The notes under the pieces: generated by a model
What the model was told of the DNA's origin: nothing
The model's database searches: none
The model's input: the letters and a program-made list of their open reading frames with translations, nothing else
Program-made: the position numbers and the translations under genes
Source: Myxococcota bacterium
GTDB taxonomy: Bacteria; Myxococcota_A; UBA9160; UBA4427
Length of the DNA: 32,962 bases
Assembly: GCA_029941885.1 (NCBI GenBank)
Contig: JAPYTP010000048.1
Span: forward strand, 1-32,962
Direction of reading: 5' to 3'
Shown here: one piece after another, positions 19,231-28,922 of the stretch
Layout: each line of letters starts with the position of its first letter
Numbering within the stretch: position 1 is the first letter of the stretch

Positions 19231-20805
19231 ATGTCTTCTCGCCCCTCCGGATCGAACTCGCGGATCCTGATCCTCGATTTTGGCGCCCAGTACTCCCAGC
19301 TGATCGCGCGCCGCGTGCGTGAGAGCCATGTGTATTGCGAGCTACACCCGGCGACGACCACGCTCGACACGATCAAGGCTTTCGACCCGACCGGCATCAT
19401 TCTCTCCGGCGGGCCGAGTTCGGTACTCGACCCGGATTCGCCGGATATGGACGCCGGCGTGCTCGAGTTGGGTGTGCCGGTGCTGGGGATCTGTTACGGC
19501 CTCCAGCTCCTGGTCCAGCGACTCGGGGGCAAGATCGAGTCCGCCGACGATCGTGAGTACGGCCGGGCGACGCTCAAGATCGAGCGAGACGATCCGCTGT
19601 TCGAGGGATTGCCGGCGGATACCGATCACGTGGTCTGGATGAGTCACGGCGATCGGGTGCTGTCGCTGCCGGACGACATGAGCGTGATCGCGAGCTCCGG
19701 CGGCTCGCCCTTCGCGGCAGTTCGTTCCGAGAGCAGGGCTTTCTGGGGTGTTCAATTCCATCCCGAGGTCGCCCACACGGAGCAGGGCACCCGGATTCTC
19801 GAAAATTTCGTGCTCGGAATCTGTGGCTGTCGTTCGAGCTGGACGATGGCGTCCTTCGCCGACCAGGCCATCGAGTCGATCCGATCGCAGGTGGGTACGG
19901 GCAGGGCGGTCTGCGGCCTTTCTGGAGGAGTCGATTCCTCGGTGGCGGCGACCCTGGTCCATCGGGCCATCGGCGACCAGCTGACCTGCATCTTCGTCGA
20001 TCACGGCATGATGCGGAAGAACGAGCGGCAGGAGGTCGAGGCGCTGTTTGAGGAAGCGCTCGGTGTCAGGCTGATCTGCGTCGATGCGTCGGAGCGATTT
20101 CTCTCGGCCCTCGTCGGTGTGACCGAGCCAGAGAAAAAACGGAAGATCATCGGCAATCTCTTCATCGAGGTCTTCGACGAAGAGGCCGCTCGGATCAGTG
20201 AGACGGAAGGCGCCGTAGAATACCTCGTACAGGGGACTCTCTACCCGGATGTGATCGAGAGTGTGTCGGTGAAGGGGAAGTCCGTCACGATCAAGACCCA
20301 CCACAATGTGGGCGGGCTTCCCGAGGACATGAAGCTGTCGCTGGTCGAGCCCCTGCGCGAGCTCTTCAAGGACGAGGTTCGCGCGGTCGGTCGGGAACTC
20401 GGTTTGCCGGCGCGGGTGCTCGGACGGCATCCCTTCCCGGGGCCGGGACTCGGAATTCGGATCATCGGTGAGGTCACCGGCGAGCGCCTGGCGCCGCTGC
20501 GCGAAGCCGACGCGATCATGGTCGAGGAGATTCGGGCGGCGGGACTCTACGACGAGATCTGGCAGGCGCTGGTGGTCTTTCTGCCAGTTCAGAGCGTTGG
20601 GGTCATGGGCGACGATCGGACCTACGAGAATGTCGTGGCCGTTCGCTGCGTGAGTTCGACCGATGCGATGACCGCGGACTTCTCGCATCTCCCGTACGAG
20701 GTACTCGCTCGAATCTCGAATCGCATCATCAATGAGGTGGCCGGAATCAACCGCGTCGTCTACGACATATCGAGCAAGCCGCCCGCCACGATCGAGTGGG
20801 AATAG
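19231..20805 (+). CDS. guaA: GMP synthase, glutamine-hydrolysing (524 aa)
   Basis: GuaA aminates XMP to GMP using glutamine and ATP. The N-terminal class I glutamine amidotransferase domain has the nucleophile Cys88 (GICYGLQLL) and the His-Glu of the triad in QFHPEVAHT. The ATP-pyrophosphatase domain carries the PP-loop GLSGGVDSS at about 230-238, and the C-terminal dimerisation domain ends in the expected [13 protein letters not shown]. Length is that of the family. The ATG at 19231 is chosen over an upstream GTG (19204) because it gives the normal N-terminus; GAGG lies about 11 bases before it. The gene follows guaB and is 15 bases from dnaE, whose ribosome-binding site overlaps the guaA stop codon. 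Confidence 0.97.
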   Translation: MSSRPSGSNSRILILDFGAQYSQLIARRVRESHVYCELHPATTTLDTIKAFDPTGIILSGGPSSVLDPDSPDMDAGVLELGVPVLGICYGLQLLVQRLGGKIESADDREYGRATLKIERDDPLFEGLPADTDHVVWMSHGDRVLSLPDDMSVIASSGGSPFAAVRSESRAFWGVQFHPEVAHTEQGTRILENFVLGICGCRSSWTMASFADQAIESIRSQVGTGRAVCGLSGGVDSSVAATLVHRAIGDQLTCIFVDHGMMRKNERQEVEALFEEALGVRLICVDASERFLSALVGVTEPEKKRKIIGNLFIEVFDEEAARISETEGAVEYLVQGTLYPDVIESVSVKGKSVTIKTHHNVGGLPEDMKLSLVEPLRELFKDEVRAVGRELGLPARVLGRHPFPGPGLGIRIIGEVTGERLAPLREADAIMVEEIRAAGLYDEIWQALVVFLPVQSVGVMGDDRTYENVVAVRCVSSTDAMTADFSHLPYEVLARISNRIINEVAGINRVVYDISSKPPATIEWE

Positions 20806-20820
20806 GAGGCTCGCCGGCCG

Positions 20821-23800
20821 GTGCCCGCTCCCTTCGTACATCTTCATCTGCACACGCAGTACTCGCTGCTCGATGGTGCCATCAAGCACAATCCGCTCTT
20901 CGAGCGGGCCAACGCGGCGAATATGCCGGCGGTCGCCCAGACCGATCACGGCAATCTCTTCGGGACGGTCGAGTTCTACGAGAAGGCCCGGGCCAATGGT
21001 GTCAAGCCCATTATCGGTTGCGAGGTGTACTTCGCCGGAGGATCCCGCTTCGACCGCGAGAAGAAGCAGCGAGAGGAGACCGGCTACGACGCCATCAACC
21101 ATCTGCTGCTCCTGGCGATGGATGAGACCGGCTACTCGAATCTAATGAGGTTGGTCTCGAAGGCCTACCTCGAGGGCTTCTACTACAAACCGAGAATCGA
21201 CTGGTCACTCCTCGAGAAACATCACCACGGATTGATTTGCACCTCCGGGTGCCTCTCGGCTCCGGTGCCACGATCGATTCTCGCTGCTGAGGGGGACAAG
21301 GCCTGGACGATGGCCCAGGATTTTCAGCGACTCTTCGGTGACCGCTACTACCTCGAGATCCAGCGACACGGGATCCAGGAACAGGAAATCGTCAACCAGG
21401 AACTCTTCAAGATGCATCACGACATGGGGATACCTCTCGTCGCGACGAATGATGCGCACTATCTCGACGAGCACGATCACGAAGACCACGACGTGTTGTT
21501 ATGTGTGGGTACGGCGGCGAATGTCTCGGACGAGAAGCGCTTCCGGTTCGATGGCACGGGCTTCTATGTGAAAGATGGCGACGCGATGCGCGAAGTCTTT
21601 CACGACTATCCCCAGGCAGTAGAGGCCACCCTCGAGATCGCGGAGCGATGTGACGTCGAAATTCCCATGGGCACGTACCATATGCCGGACTATCAAGTCC
21701 CGGCAGGGAAGAGCCTCGACGAGGTGATGGAGGAACAGGCCTGGAGCGGTCTGCGCAACAAGCTCGGTATGGCGCCGGACGAGCCCTTCGAGGGCGACCG
21801 AAAGGCCTACGTCGAGCGGCTCAATCACGAAATGGACGTAATCAAGGCGATGGGCTTTCCGGGCTATTTCTTGATCGTTGCGGATTTCATCAACTACGCG
21901 AAGGCCAACGATATCCCGGTCGGCCCGGGACGCGGCAGCTCCGCTGGGAGTCTCGTGGCGTACGGGATGAACATCACGAACGTCGACCCGATCGAATACG
22001 ACATCATCTTCGAGAGGTTCCTGAATCCCGAGCGGATCTCGATGCCGGACATCGACGTCGATTTCTGCATGCGGGGCCGTGAGCAGGTGATCCGATACGT
22101 CGCGGACAAATACGACGGCGAAAGACCCGAATGTCTCGAAGGAGACGATCGCAACGAACTCGACGGCAAATACGATGGGATGAAGGTCGCGCAGATCGTC
22201 ACTTTCGGAACGCTTCAAGCGAAGGCGGCGATTCGGGACGTCGGTCGCGTCCTCGGCATGAGCTTCGGCGACGTGGATCGGATCGCGAAGCTGATTCCCG
22301 AAGTCCTCGGAATTAAACTGGCGGATGCGATCACCCAATCCCCCGAACTGCGTGCGCTCATGGACTCGGACGGACAGGTCCGAAGGCTTCTCGAGACCGC
22401 GCAGAACCTCGAAGGGCTGACCCGGCACGCTTCGAAGCACGCTGCCGGCGTCGTGATCGGAACCCAGCCCCTCATCGATATGGTGCCGCTGTACAAGGAT
22501 GCGAAATCCGGCGACGTGATGACCCAGTACAACATGGGCTGTGTCGAGCAGATCGGCCTCATCAAATTCGATTTCCTCGGTCTGAAGACGCTCACCCTGA
22601 TGGCGGATGCCGAGCGCATGATCCGCAAGAAGGAGGGCTTCCAGGACTTCGACGTCAACGCGATTCCGATGGACGATGAACCGACGTACGACCTCTTGTG
22701 CAGCGGAGACACGGAGGGCGTGTTCCAGGTCGAGTCCTCGGGCATGACCGACCTCGTTCTGAAGCTGAGGCCGCGAACCTTTCGAGAGATCATCCCGCTG
22801 GTCGCGCTCTATCGACCCGGCCCCCTGCAATCGGGCATGGTCGACGACTACGTGGCTCGGAAGAGCGGTACGACCAAGACCGAGTATTTGCATCCCTCGA
22901 TCGTCGATCTGACCGAGGAGACTCTCGGCGTCATCGTGTATCAGGATCAGGTCCTCCAGATCGCACAGAAGATGGCGGGCTACAGCCTCGGCGAGGCGGA
23001 CATGCTGCGTCGCGCGATGGGCAAGAAGAAGGCCGACGTCATGCAGCAGCAGCGAGCGCGCTTCATCGATGGCGCTGCCGCGAAAGACATCAACGAGAGC
23101 GAAGCCGGCCGGGTATTCGATCTGATCGTCGAGTTTGCGGGCTACGGCTTCCCGAAGGCCCATTCGACGGCCTACGCGTACATCACCTATCAGACGGCGT
23201 TTTTGAAGGCCAACCATCCCGGGGAATACCTGGCCTCCGTCCTCACGATCGAGTCGGTGAACCACGACCGCCTGTCCCGGTATATCGCACACGTCCGAGA
23301 GAGGGCGATCGAGATCCTGCCGCCGGACGTGAACGAGTCGGAACAGGATTTCGGCGTGGTCGAAGGGGCGATCCGCTTTGGATTCGCCGGAATCAAGAAC
23401 GTGGGGGCCGGGGCAATCGAAGCGATTCTCGAGGCTCGTCGTCGGGATGGGGCATTCGAGAGCCTCTTCGATTTCTCGGATCGCGTGGATGCTAGGAAAG
23501 TCAATCGACGGGTCGTCGAGGCGCTCGTGAAATGCGGCGCCTTTGATTCCCTGCATCCCGCGCGGGCATCGACCTGGGCCTCGATCGATTCCGCCCTCGA
23601 GCGTGCCGCGGCCGCGCAGCGCGACCGTGCGGTCGGCCAGGAGAGTCTCTTCGGTGGAATGAACGATGGCGAGGGGTTCGATCAGCCCAAACTCGTCGAG
23701 ACCGCCGATTGGGGAGAGCGTGAGCGGCTCAGCCACGAGAAGGAACTCTTGGGTTTCTACGTCACCGGACATCCGCTGAGTTCGGTCGGGCCCTTGCTGG

Positions 23801-24381
23801 CTCGCTTCACGGACACGACGGCGCTGGCCACCGAGGGCAAGGGTGGTCGCGAGATTCGTGCCGGGGGGCTCCTGACCGGTCTTCGCGAAACCCGCACCAA
23901 GCGCGGACAGCGGATGGGATTTGGTCAGCTGGAGGATCTCGAGGGGGGCTTCGAACTCGTGATCTTCACGGAGCCCTTCGAGCAACACGTCGAGTTGTTG
24001 CGCGCGGCCAAGGACGAAACGAACGCTGCCGGGGAGCGCGGTCCGGTTCCGTTGATCATCCACGGCACCCTCGAGGAGGGCGATCCGCCCAAGATCCTCG
24101 TTCGCGATGTGACCCGCCTCGATCAGGCCGAGGAGAAATTGTCCGCCAGCCTGCGGGTCCGGGTTCAATCGCTGGACGTTACTCGTGATCGATTGATCGC
24201 ACTCAGGCGCCTACTGGGGTCCCATTCCGGGGATTGCGGTGTCTATCTCCACATCACGATTCCGGGCGAGAGCGAGACGGTGCTCGGCATCGGAGGGATC
24301 CGCGGAGTGTCGCCCTCGGTCGAACTCTGCAGGGAGGTCGATCGGCTCTTCGGGCGGCCCGTCACGGAGCGAGCGCTATGA
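20821..24381 (+). CDS. dnaE: DNA polymerase III alpha subunit (1186 aa)
   Basis: This is the replicative DNA polymerase catalytic subunit. The N-terminal PHP domain begins HLHLHTQYSLLDG and keeps several metal-ligand histidines, so a residual phosphoesterase/proofreading role is possible. The catalytic aspartates are Asp410 and Asp412 (MPDIDVDF) and Asp584 (IKFDFLGLKTL). The fingers segment GPGRGSSAGSLVAY, the tandem helix-hairpin-helix region (GFAGIKNVGAGAIEAIL) and a C-terminal OB-fold (GLLTGLRETRTKRGQRMGF) are all present, and length is normal. The start is GTG, with AGGAGG 11 bases upstream overlapping the guaA stop. The stop overlaps the start of the next gene by four bases (ATGA). The purine-polymerase gene order suggests growth-linked co-expression. 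Confidence 0.97.
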   Translation: MPAPFVHLHLHTQYSLLDGAIKHNPLFERANAANMPAVAQTDHGNLFGTVEFYEKARANGVKPIIGCEVYFAGGSRFDREKKQREETGYDAINHLLLLAMDETGYSNLMRLVSKAYLEGFYYKPRIDWSLLEKHHHGLICTSGCLSAPVPRSILAAEGDKAWTMAQDFQRLFGDRYYLEIQRHGIQEQEIVNQELFKMHHDMGIPLVATNDAHYLDEHDHEDHDVLLCVGTAANVSDEKRFRFDGTGFYVKDGDAMREVFHDYPQAVEATLEIAERCDVEIPMGTYHMPDYQVPAGKSLDEVMEEQAWSGLRNKLGMAPDEPFEGDRKAYVERLNHEMDVIKAMGFPGYFLIVADFINYAKANDIPVGPGRGSSAGSLVAYGMNITNVDPIEYDIIFERFLNPERISMPDIDVDFCMRGREQVIRYVADKYDGERPECLEGDDRNELDGKYDGMKVAQIVTFGTLQAKAAIRDVGRVLGMSFGDVDRIAKLIPEVLGIKLADAITQSPELRALMDSDGQVRRLLETAQNLEGLTRHASKHAAGVVIGTQPLIDMVPLYKDAKSGDVMTQYNMGCVEQIGLIKFDFLGLKTLTLMADAERMIRKKEGFQDFDVNAIPMDDEPTYDLLCSGDTEGVFQVESSGMTDLVLKLRPRTFREIIPLVALYRPGPLQSGMVDDYVARKSGTTKTEYLHPSIVDLTEETLGVIVYQDQVLQIAQKMAGYSLGEADMLRRAMGKKKADVMQQQRARFIDGAAAKDINESEAGRVFDLIVEFAGYGFPKAHSTAYAYITYQTAFLKANHPGEYLASVLTIESVNHDRLSRYIAHVRERAIEILPPDVNESEQDFGVVEGAIRFGFAGIKNVGAGAIEAILEARRRDGAFESLFDFSDRVDARKVNRRVVEALVKCGAFDSLHPARASTWASIDSALERAAAAQRDRAVGQESLFGGMNDGEGFDQPKLVETADWGERERLSHEKELLGFYVTGHPLSSVGPLLARFTDTTALATEGKGGREIRAGGLLTGLRETRTKRGQRMGFGQLEDLEGGFELVIFTEPFEQHVELLRAAKDETNAAGERGPVPLIIHGTLEEGDPPKILVRDVTRLDQAEEKLSASLRVRVQSLDVTRDRLIALRRLLGSHSGDCGVYLHITIPGESETVLGIGGIRGVSPSVELCREVDRLFGRPVTERAL

Positions 24382-25358
24382 CCCTGAAAACTCGAAGCAG
24401 CTGGGCCCACGCGGCGTGGCCGCCAAACTTCCCAGTGATCGCAGTCTCGGTCGTGGTCCTGGGACTGGGACTGGGTCTCTCGTCGGCAGAGACGGCTCGG
24501 GCTGACCTTCAGCGCGTGGAGGCGGTCGGGATCTATGGGATTCGGGATTCGTTGCGGTCGCGTGTCATTCCACGTGACGAAGCGATCTCTCGAGCACGCT
24601 GGGAGGGCGTCTCTCGCGTTGCCCTCGAGCTGATCGGGGAATCCGCACCGGAGCCCGTCGATGCTGAATCGATGGCGGAGGCGGAGCGCGAGGACGAGCG
24701 AGCCCGCGCCGAGGAACTCGTGCCGCCTCTCGAGCAGGCGGGCCCGGGGCTCGACAGCGATCCGGCGAGCTCGGAGCCGGCGGCGTGGGACGCGCGACTC
24801 GGCGCCGAGACTCCGACCGAGGACGAGGTCGCGATCCTCGGGTCGGCCCTCGGCAAGGACATGCTTCCGTACACCCGCAGCTACCGGATCCTCGAGGATC
24901 AGGGGGAGCTCCCGGTTCTATTCGCGGATGTGCCCGGGATCGAGACGGAATACGTCGTGGTGGTCGAAGTGATCGTCGACGTCGATCGCGTCAGTGCCGC
25001 GCTCGAGCGAGCAGGCCTCGTGTCGGTGCTCGATCCGCAGCCGACGGCCGAGGCGGTCATTCTCGAGGTGGTCGGACTGGCTCGCTACGAGGCGCATGAG
25101 ACGGTGCTGGCCGCGCTTCGGGAGCAGCTCGGGGCGACCCGGGTCCGGACGCTCGTCTTCGAACGGGAGCGGCAGGTTCTCTCTGTCGAGGGGCCCTTTG
25201 GCGCGGAGTCGCTGGCGGGTCGGTTGGCGGGGTACCGTAATCCGCAGCTGATTCTCGAGCCGCTCGGGATCGATCCGCGCTCCGGGCGCATTCGAGTGAT
25301 GGGCAGATGGTTTGCCGAGTCCTTGGATTCCGAGCCCGAATCTGGACCGACGAGCTGA
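24378..25358 (+). CDS. Exported protein of unknown function (326 aa)
   Basis: I do not recognise a named family. The N-terminus has basic residues, a hydrophobic stretch at about 19-36 and a plausible signal-peptidase site after ARA (residues 40-42), so the protein is probably exported to the periplasm. The mature part begins LQRVEAVGIYGI, followed by an Ala-rich helix (DEAISRARWEGVSRVALELIG), an acidic low-complexity insert (about 92-150) and then alternating strands (YTRSYRILED, ETEYVVVVEVIVDVDRV). This layout recalls envelope proteins of the FlgT N-terminal/DUF2066 kind, but the likeness is weak. It is translationally coupled to dnaE by an ATGA overlap. It is the last gene before the tRNA-Val promoter. 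Confidence 0.72.
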   Translation: MTLKTRSSWAHAAWPPNFPVIAVSVVVLGLGLGLSSAETARADLQRVEAVGIYGIRDSLRSRVIPRDEAISRARWEGVSRVALELIGESAPEPVDAESMAEAEREDERARAEELVPPLEQAGPGLDSDPASSEPAAWDARLGAETPTEDEVAILGSALGKDMLPYTRSYRILEDQGELPVLFADVPGIETEYVVVVEVIVDVDRVSAALERAGLVSVLDPQPTAEAVILEVVGLARYEAHETVLAALREQLGATRVRTLVFERERQVLSVEGPFGAESLAGRLAGYRNPQLILEPLGIDPRSGRIRVMGRWFAESLDSEPESGPTS

Positions 25359-25438
25359 TCTGACCCTGAGCGACCGCTCAGTGGCGGTTCATGGCGCTCT
25401 ATTCCGTCCCAGGGGGTTGCTTTCCCCTTCGGAAACGA

Positions 25439-25467
25439 TTGACACGACCCAATCAAAAGGCTAATTA
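25439..25467 (+). promoter_or_regulatory. Promoter of tRNA-Val
   Basis: A perfect TTGACA (25439-25444), then a 17-base spacer and an AT-rich TAATTA (25462-25467) that matches the -10 consensus poorly. Transcription would start near 25475, 16 bases before the tRNA. Confidence 0.45.
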
Positions 25468-25490
25468 AACCGCCGCCTTAGCTGGGTTTT

Positions 25491-25567
25491 AGGCACGTAG
25501 CTCAGGGGTTTAGAGCACCGCCTTGACATGGCGGGGGTCGGCGGTTCAATTCCGCCCGTGCCTACCA
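25491..25567 (+). tRNA. tRNA-Val (anticodon GAC)
   Basis: A complete cloverleaf. The acceptor stem AGGCACG (25491-25497) pairs with CGTGCCT (25557-25563), the D arm is GCTC/GAGC, the anticodon stem CCGCC/GGCGG encloses TTGACAT with anticodon GAC (25525-25527), the variable loop is five bases, and the T arm GGCGG/CCGCC has loop TTCAATT. The discriminator A is followed by an encoded CCA (25565-25567). Confidence 0.97.
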
Positions 25568-25593
25568 GCTAGGGGAACAACCCCCCTGGCTTT
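25568..25593 (+). terminator. Hairpin terminating the tRNA-Val transcript
   Basis: GCTAGGGG (25568-25575) pairs with CCCCTGGC (25583-25590, one G-U pair) around a seven-base loop and is followed by TTT. It begins directly after the encoded CCA. The T run is short. Confidence 0.5.
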
Positions 25594-25876
25594 GCGATGA
25601 GTCGTTCAGAGGACCTTCCGACCCGGGGGCCTTCATTTCGGACAGCCCCGGATGACACCCCGAAATCGGGCCCATCGTTCGGGGTATGTGGGTCGAAAGA
25701 CCGAAGCAAGGACGGACATCGCCAGGAGCGATGGTCTCGAGGAGCGCTGTGGTGCGTGGCTCGAAAAATCTGGAAGCCCGACTCGCGCGGATCGACATCG
25801 ACGTCGAGGTCCGGGACGTCGTCCTGCGCGCGCGCGCAGTCGACCGTTGCCGAGTCGCGATTGCGATCGGTTTCCG
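25594..25876 (+). other. thrS leader region (rest of the 309-bp gap after tRNA-Val)
   Basis: No coding sequence is supported between the tRNA-Val terminator and thrS. A hairpin with seven-base arms, CCCCGAA (25658-25664) and TTCGGGG (25678-25684), is visible. No Shine-Dalgarno sequence precedes the thrS ATG. I see no T-box specifier or antiterminator blocks. E. coli thrS represses its own translation through a leader structure; whether this leader does so is unknown. Confidence 0.45.
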
Positions 25877-27820
25877 ATGAGCGACCCGATCCAGATTACT
25901 TTGCCCGATGGGAATCAGCTCGACTTCGAAGCCGGCGTGACGGTTCTCGACGTCGCCGAGAGGATCGGCCCCGGCCTCGCGAAGGCCGCGCTCGCCGGTC
26001 GAATCGAAGGCCAGCTCGTGGATCTTCGCTTTCCCCTCGCCAAGAGCGTTGCGATCGAGATCGTGACGACTCGGGACGAAGAGGGTGGCGAGATCATCCG
26101 ACACTCCGCGGAGCACGTGATGGCCGATGCGGTCAAACGTCTGTTTCCGGGGGCCCAGGTGGACGCCGGGCGAACCGATCACAGCGAAAAGTTCCAATAC
26201 GACTTTCTCGTGGATGAGCCCTTCACGCCCGAGGACATCGAGCGAATCGAAAAGGAGATGAATTCGATCCTCTCCGAGGGCGCAGCCTTCGAACGTGAAG
26301 TCATGACCCGGGACGAGGCGGCCTCGCTCTTTCGGTCTCTGGGTGAGGATCTGAAGCTATCGCGGCTCGCCGATATTCCCGAGGACGCGGAGATCACGAT
26401 CTTTCGTCATGGTCAGTTCGCCGATCTGTGCAGGGGCCCCCACGTGGGAAACACCCGACAGATCGGCGCCGTCAAGCTACTCGAGTCCTCCGGAACCTAT
26501 TTCCGTGGTGACGAGAGTGGACCGAAACTTCAGCGTGTCTACGGCACCGCCTTCGAGAGCAAGAAGGCGCTCAAGAGCCATCTCGCTCGCCTCGAGGAAG
26601 CCAAGAAGCGTGACCATCGGCGCGTGGGGCAGGAACTCGGCCTCTTTCATCTCGACGCACTCGCGCCGGGATCCCCGTTCTATCTGCCGAAGGGCATGAC
26701 CCTCTACAACGAACTCATCCGTTTCATCCAGGATCTCTATCCCCGATATGGGTACAACGAGGTCCTCACTCCGCAGCTCTTCCGCTCGGAGCTCTTCAAG
26801 ACCTCCGGCCACTACGACAAGTTCTACGACGACATGTACTGGTTCGAGGGATCCGACGAGGGCGAAGAACTCGGCGTCAAGGGGATGAACTGCCCCGGCC
26901 ACTGTCATCTCTTCTCGACGGGCAAGCGCAGCTATCGTGAGCTGCCGATTCGCTGGGCCGAATTTTCGAGGCTCCACCGAAATGAGCGCAGCGGCACCCT
27001 GAACGGCATTACCCGGGTCCGAGCCTTCGCTCAGGACGACGCGCACATCTATTGTGAGCCCGGCCAAGTCCCCGAGGAGATCGACAGTTTCTTTCGGATG
27101 ACCGCGGAAGTCTATGACAAGCTCGGCCTCGAAGGTGTCGAGATGTCCGTGTCGACCCGCTCCGAAGAATTTCTGGGTGAGCCCGAGGATTGGGATGTTG
27201 CCGAGAAGGCGTTGATCGAGGCGGTCGAGCGGGCCGGTTTCAAGTGTCGGATCAAGGAGGGCGACGCCGCCTTCTACGCGCCCAAGGTGGAGGCCGATTT
27301 CAAGGACGTCCTGGGCCGAGCCTGGACCCTGGCGACGATCCAGATCGATATGGCGATGCCCGGGCGATTTGGGCTGGGGTATGTTGGCCGCGACGGTGAG
27401 CTCCATCAGCCGGCGATGCTTCATCGGGCCGTGTTGGGGTCCCTCGAGCGCTTCATCGGTATCTATATCGAACATACCGGCGGGGATTTCCCGTTCTGGC
27501 TGTCTCCCATGCAGGTTCTCGTCCTGCCGATCTCGGATCGTCATGCGCCACGCGCTCGCGAAATAAAATCCACGCTCACTTCGGGACGTGTACGTGCGGA
27601 AGTAGACGATCGGAGCGAGACTCTTGGATTCCGAATTCGAGATGCCGAAAAACAGAAGATTCCGCTCACCCTTGTGATCGGAGATGAGGAAGTCGAACGG
27701 GGAACGGTTTCCCCTCGATTGCGAAAATCCAAGCAGGCAATGGATGCGATGTCGGCGGAGGCGCTCGTTAGCGAGTTGCAGTCCGCGAATGCCGAACGTC
27801 GCTTGGCCCCATTGGCCTGA
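25877..27820 (+). CDS. thrS: Threonyl-tRNA synthetase (647 aa)
   Basis: ThrRS charges tRNA-Thr with threonine and edits mis-charged serine. The N-terminal TGS domain covers about 1-63 (ITLPDGNQLDFEAGVTVLD). The editing domain follows with its HxxxH motif in HSAEHVM. The class II catalytic core has the zinc cysteine in GMNCPGHC, motif 2 around RLHRNERSGTLNG and motif 3 in QPAMLHRAVLGSLERF. The C-terminal anticodon-binding domain begins near SPMQVLVLPISD. Length is normal. The ATG at 25877 gives the family N-terminus; longer in-frame readings into the leader are not conserved in type. It is the first gene of a thrS-infC-rpmI-rplT cluster, and the infC ribosome-binding site directly abuts its stop codon. 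Confidence 0.97.
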   Translation: MSDPIQITLPDGNQLDFEAGVTVLDVAERIGPGLAKAALAGRIEGQLVDLRFPLAKSVAIEIVTTRDEEGGEIIRHSAEHVMADAVKRLFPGAQVDAGRTDHSEKFQYDFLVDEPFTPEDIERIEKEMNSILSEGAAFEREVMTRDEAASLFRSLGEDLKLSRLADIPEDAEITIFRHGQFADLCRGPHVGNTRQIGAVKLLESSGTYFRGDESGPKLQRVYGTAFESKKALKSHLARLEEAKKRDHRRVGQELGLFHLDALAPGSPFYLPKGMTLYNELIRFIQDLYPRYGYNEVLTPQLFRSELFKTSGHYDKFYDDMYWFEGSDEGEELGVKGMNCPGHCHLFSTGKRSYRELPIRWAEFSRLHRNERSGTLNGITRVRAFAQDDAHIYCEPGQVPEEIDSFFRMTAEVYDKLGLEGVEMSVSTRSEEFLGEPEDWDVAEKALIEAVERAGFKCRIKEGDAAFYAPKVEADFKDVLGRAWTLATIQIDMAMPGRFGLGYVGRDGELHQPAMLHRAVLGSLERFIGIYIEHTGGDFPFWLSPMQVLVLPISDRHAPRAREIKSTLTSGRVRAEVDDRSETLGFRIRDAEKQKIPLTLVIGDEEVERGTVSPRLRKSKQAMDAMSAEALVSELQSANAERRLAPLA

Positions 27821-27833
27821 GGAGGAAAGTCAG

Positions 27834-28532
27834 ATACCTGCCCGATCCAAGTTCAGAATCGTAGCTCCGGAACGCGATGCGACCCGGGTAAACGAACGAA
27901 TCCGAGTGCGTGAGGTCCGCGTCATCGGGGCTGATGGTGAGCAGTTGGGTGTCATGACACCCGAGGATGCGATCGTCATTGCCCGAGAAGACGGACTCGA
28001 TCTTGTCGAGGTGGCGGCAAATTCGCGGCCCCCCGTCTGTCGAATCATGGACTACGGCAAATTCAAGTACGAGCAGAAAAAGAAGAATGCGAGCAAGAAG
28101 TCCCACTCGGCCACTCTCAAAGAGGTGAAGCTGCGACCGGGAACGGATCAGCACGATCTGAATTTCAAGCTCAACAATGCTCGGAAGTTCTTGATGGAAG
28201 GTGACAAGGTCAAGGTGACGGTCATGTTCCGCGGGCGCGAGATGGTTCACACCTATCGCGGGCGGGAGCAGCTAAACGCGGTGCTCGAACAACTCGGCCC
28301 GATCGCGAAACTGGAGAGTTCGCCGAGAATGGAAGGGCGCTTCATGTCGATGATTCTGGTCGCGGACCGTGAGGCCGTGGCCGAGGCGAAGCGCGCCGCG
28401 GAAGAGGCAGCGGGAGAAGCCGAGGAAGCGAAGGCGGCCGAAGCCGTTGAAGAAGAAAACGTAGACACGCCCGATCTGGGGGTGGCGGAAGCGCCGGATG
28501 AATCATCCGACGAGGCGTTACCGACCACCTGA
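27834..28532 (+). CDS. infC: Translation initiation factor IF-3 with AUA start and long C-terminal tail (232 aa)
   Basis: IF-3 binds the 30S subunit and proofreads start-codon and initiator tRNA choice. The N-domain (about 10-85, [26 protein letters not shown]) and C-domain (about 92-180, [28 protein letters not shown]) are both complete. There is no ATG or GTG between the thrS stop and the conserved NERIR segment. The only well-placed start is ATA at 27834, eight bases after a strong GGAGG (27821-27825). Non-AUG starts are a hallmark of infC and let IF-3 repress its own synthesis. Residues 181-232 form an Ala/Glu-rich acidic tail absent from E. coli IF-3 but reminiscent of the extended Myxococcus xanthus IF-3 (Dsg). 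Confidence 0.95.
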   Translation: MPARSKFRIVAPERDATRVNERIRVREVRVIGADGEQLGVMTPEDAIVIAREDGLDLVEVAANSRPPVCRIMDYGKFKYEQKKKNASKKSHSATLKEVKLRPGTDQHDLNFKLNNARKFLMEGDKVKVTVMFRGREMVHTYRGREQLNAVLEQLGPIAKLESSPRMEGRFMSMILVADREAVAEAKRAAEEAAGEAEEAKAAEAVEEENVDTPDLGVAEAPDESSDEALPTT

Positions 28533-28627
28533 ACCCGGATAGGCGATCCCCGAAAGCGAGATCACTCGCGGGCGGGATTTCGCAGCCTGGCGAGCGAGAG
28601 CATAGAGAGAAAAAGGAGAGGCTCGAG

Positions 28628-28825
28628 ATGCCCAAGATGAAGACACATAGTGGGGCGGCCAAGCGATTCAGTCGAACCGGAACCGGGAAGCTGAAGCGCA
28701 ACAAGTCGAACCGCCAGCACATCCTTACGAAAAAGCGCACCAAACGGAAGCGACAACTGCGTCAGCACGACCTCGTGTCGAGTGATGATGCGTCGCGGGT
28801 GCGACGACTCCTTCCCTATCTCTAG
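28628..28825 (+). CDS. rpmI: 50S ribosomal protein L35 (65 aa)
   Basis: A small, very basic ribosomal protein: [20 protein letters not shown] at the N-terminus and a lysine/arginine-rich middle ([21 protein letters not shown]) match bacterial L35 over its whole length. AGGAGAGG lies about seven bases upstream of the ATG. It sits in the conserved infC-rpmI-rplT order, 95 bases after infC and 147 bases before rplT. In other bacteria this set is co-regulated by L20. Confidence 0.97.
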   Translation: MPKMKTHSGAAKRFSRTGTGKLKRNKSNRQHILTKKRTKRKRQLRQHDLVSSDDASRVRRLLPYL

Positions 28826-28922
28826 CGATCGCGCGGGACGCGTGATCCGACGATGAACCAGGGATCGGGGAGAGACCGAATCAATCAGCTCGAATGGGCC
28901 GAGGCACGCCTATCGAGCATGC

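Noticed and set aside
21499..24168. 889-codon minus-strand open reading frame opposite dnaE
   Set aside because: It is antisense to a clear dnaE. High-GC codon bias keeps the opposite frame free of stops; no family motifs or ribosome-binding site are seen. The same applies to long antisense frames at 7583-9001, 8935-10974, 15252-16676 and 19342-21102.
25568..25876. T-box riboswitch before thrS
   Set aside because: No T-box bulge sequence, specifier loop or terminator/antiterminator pair was found.
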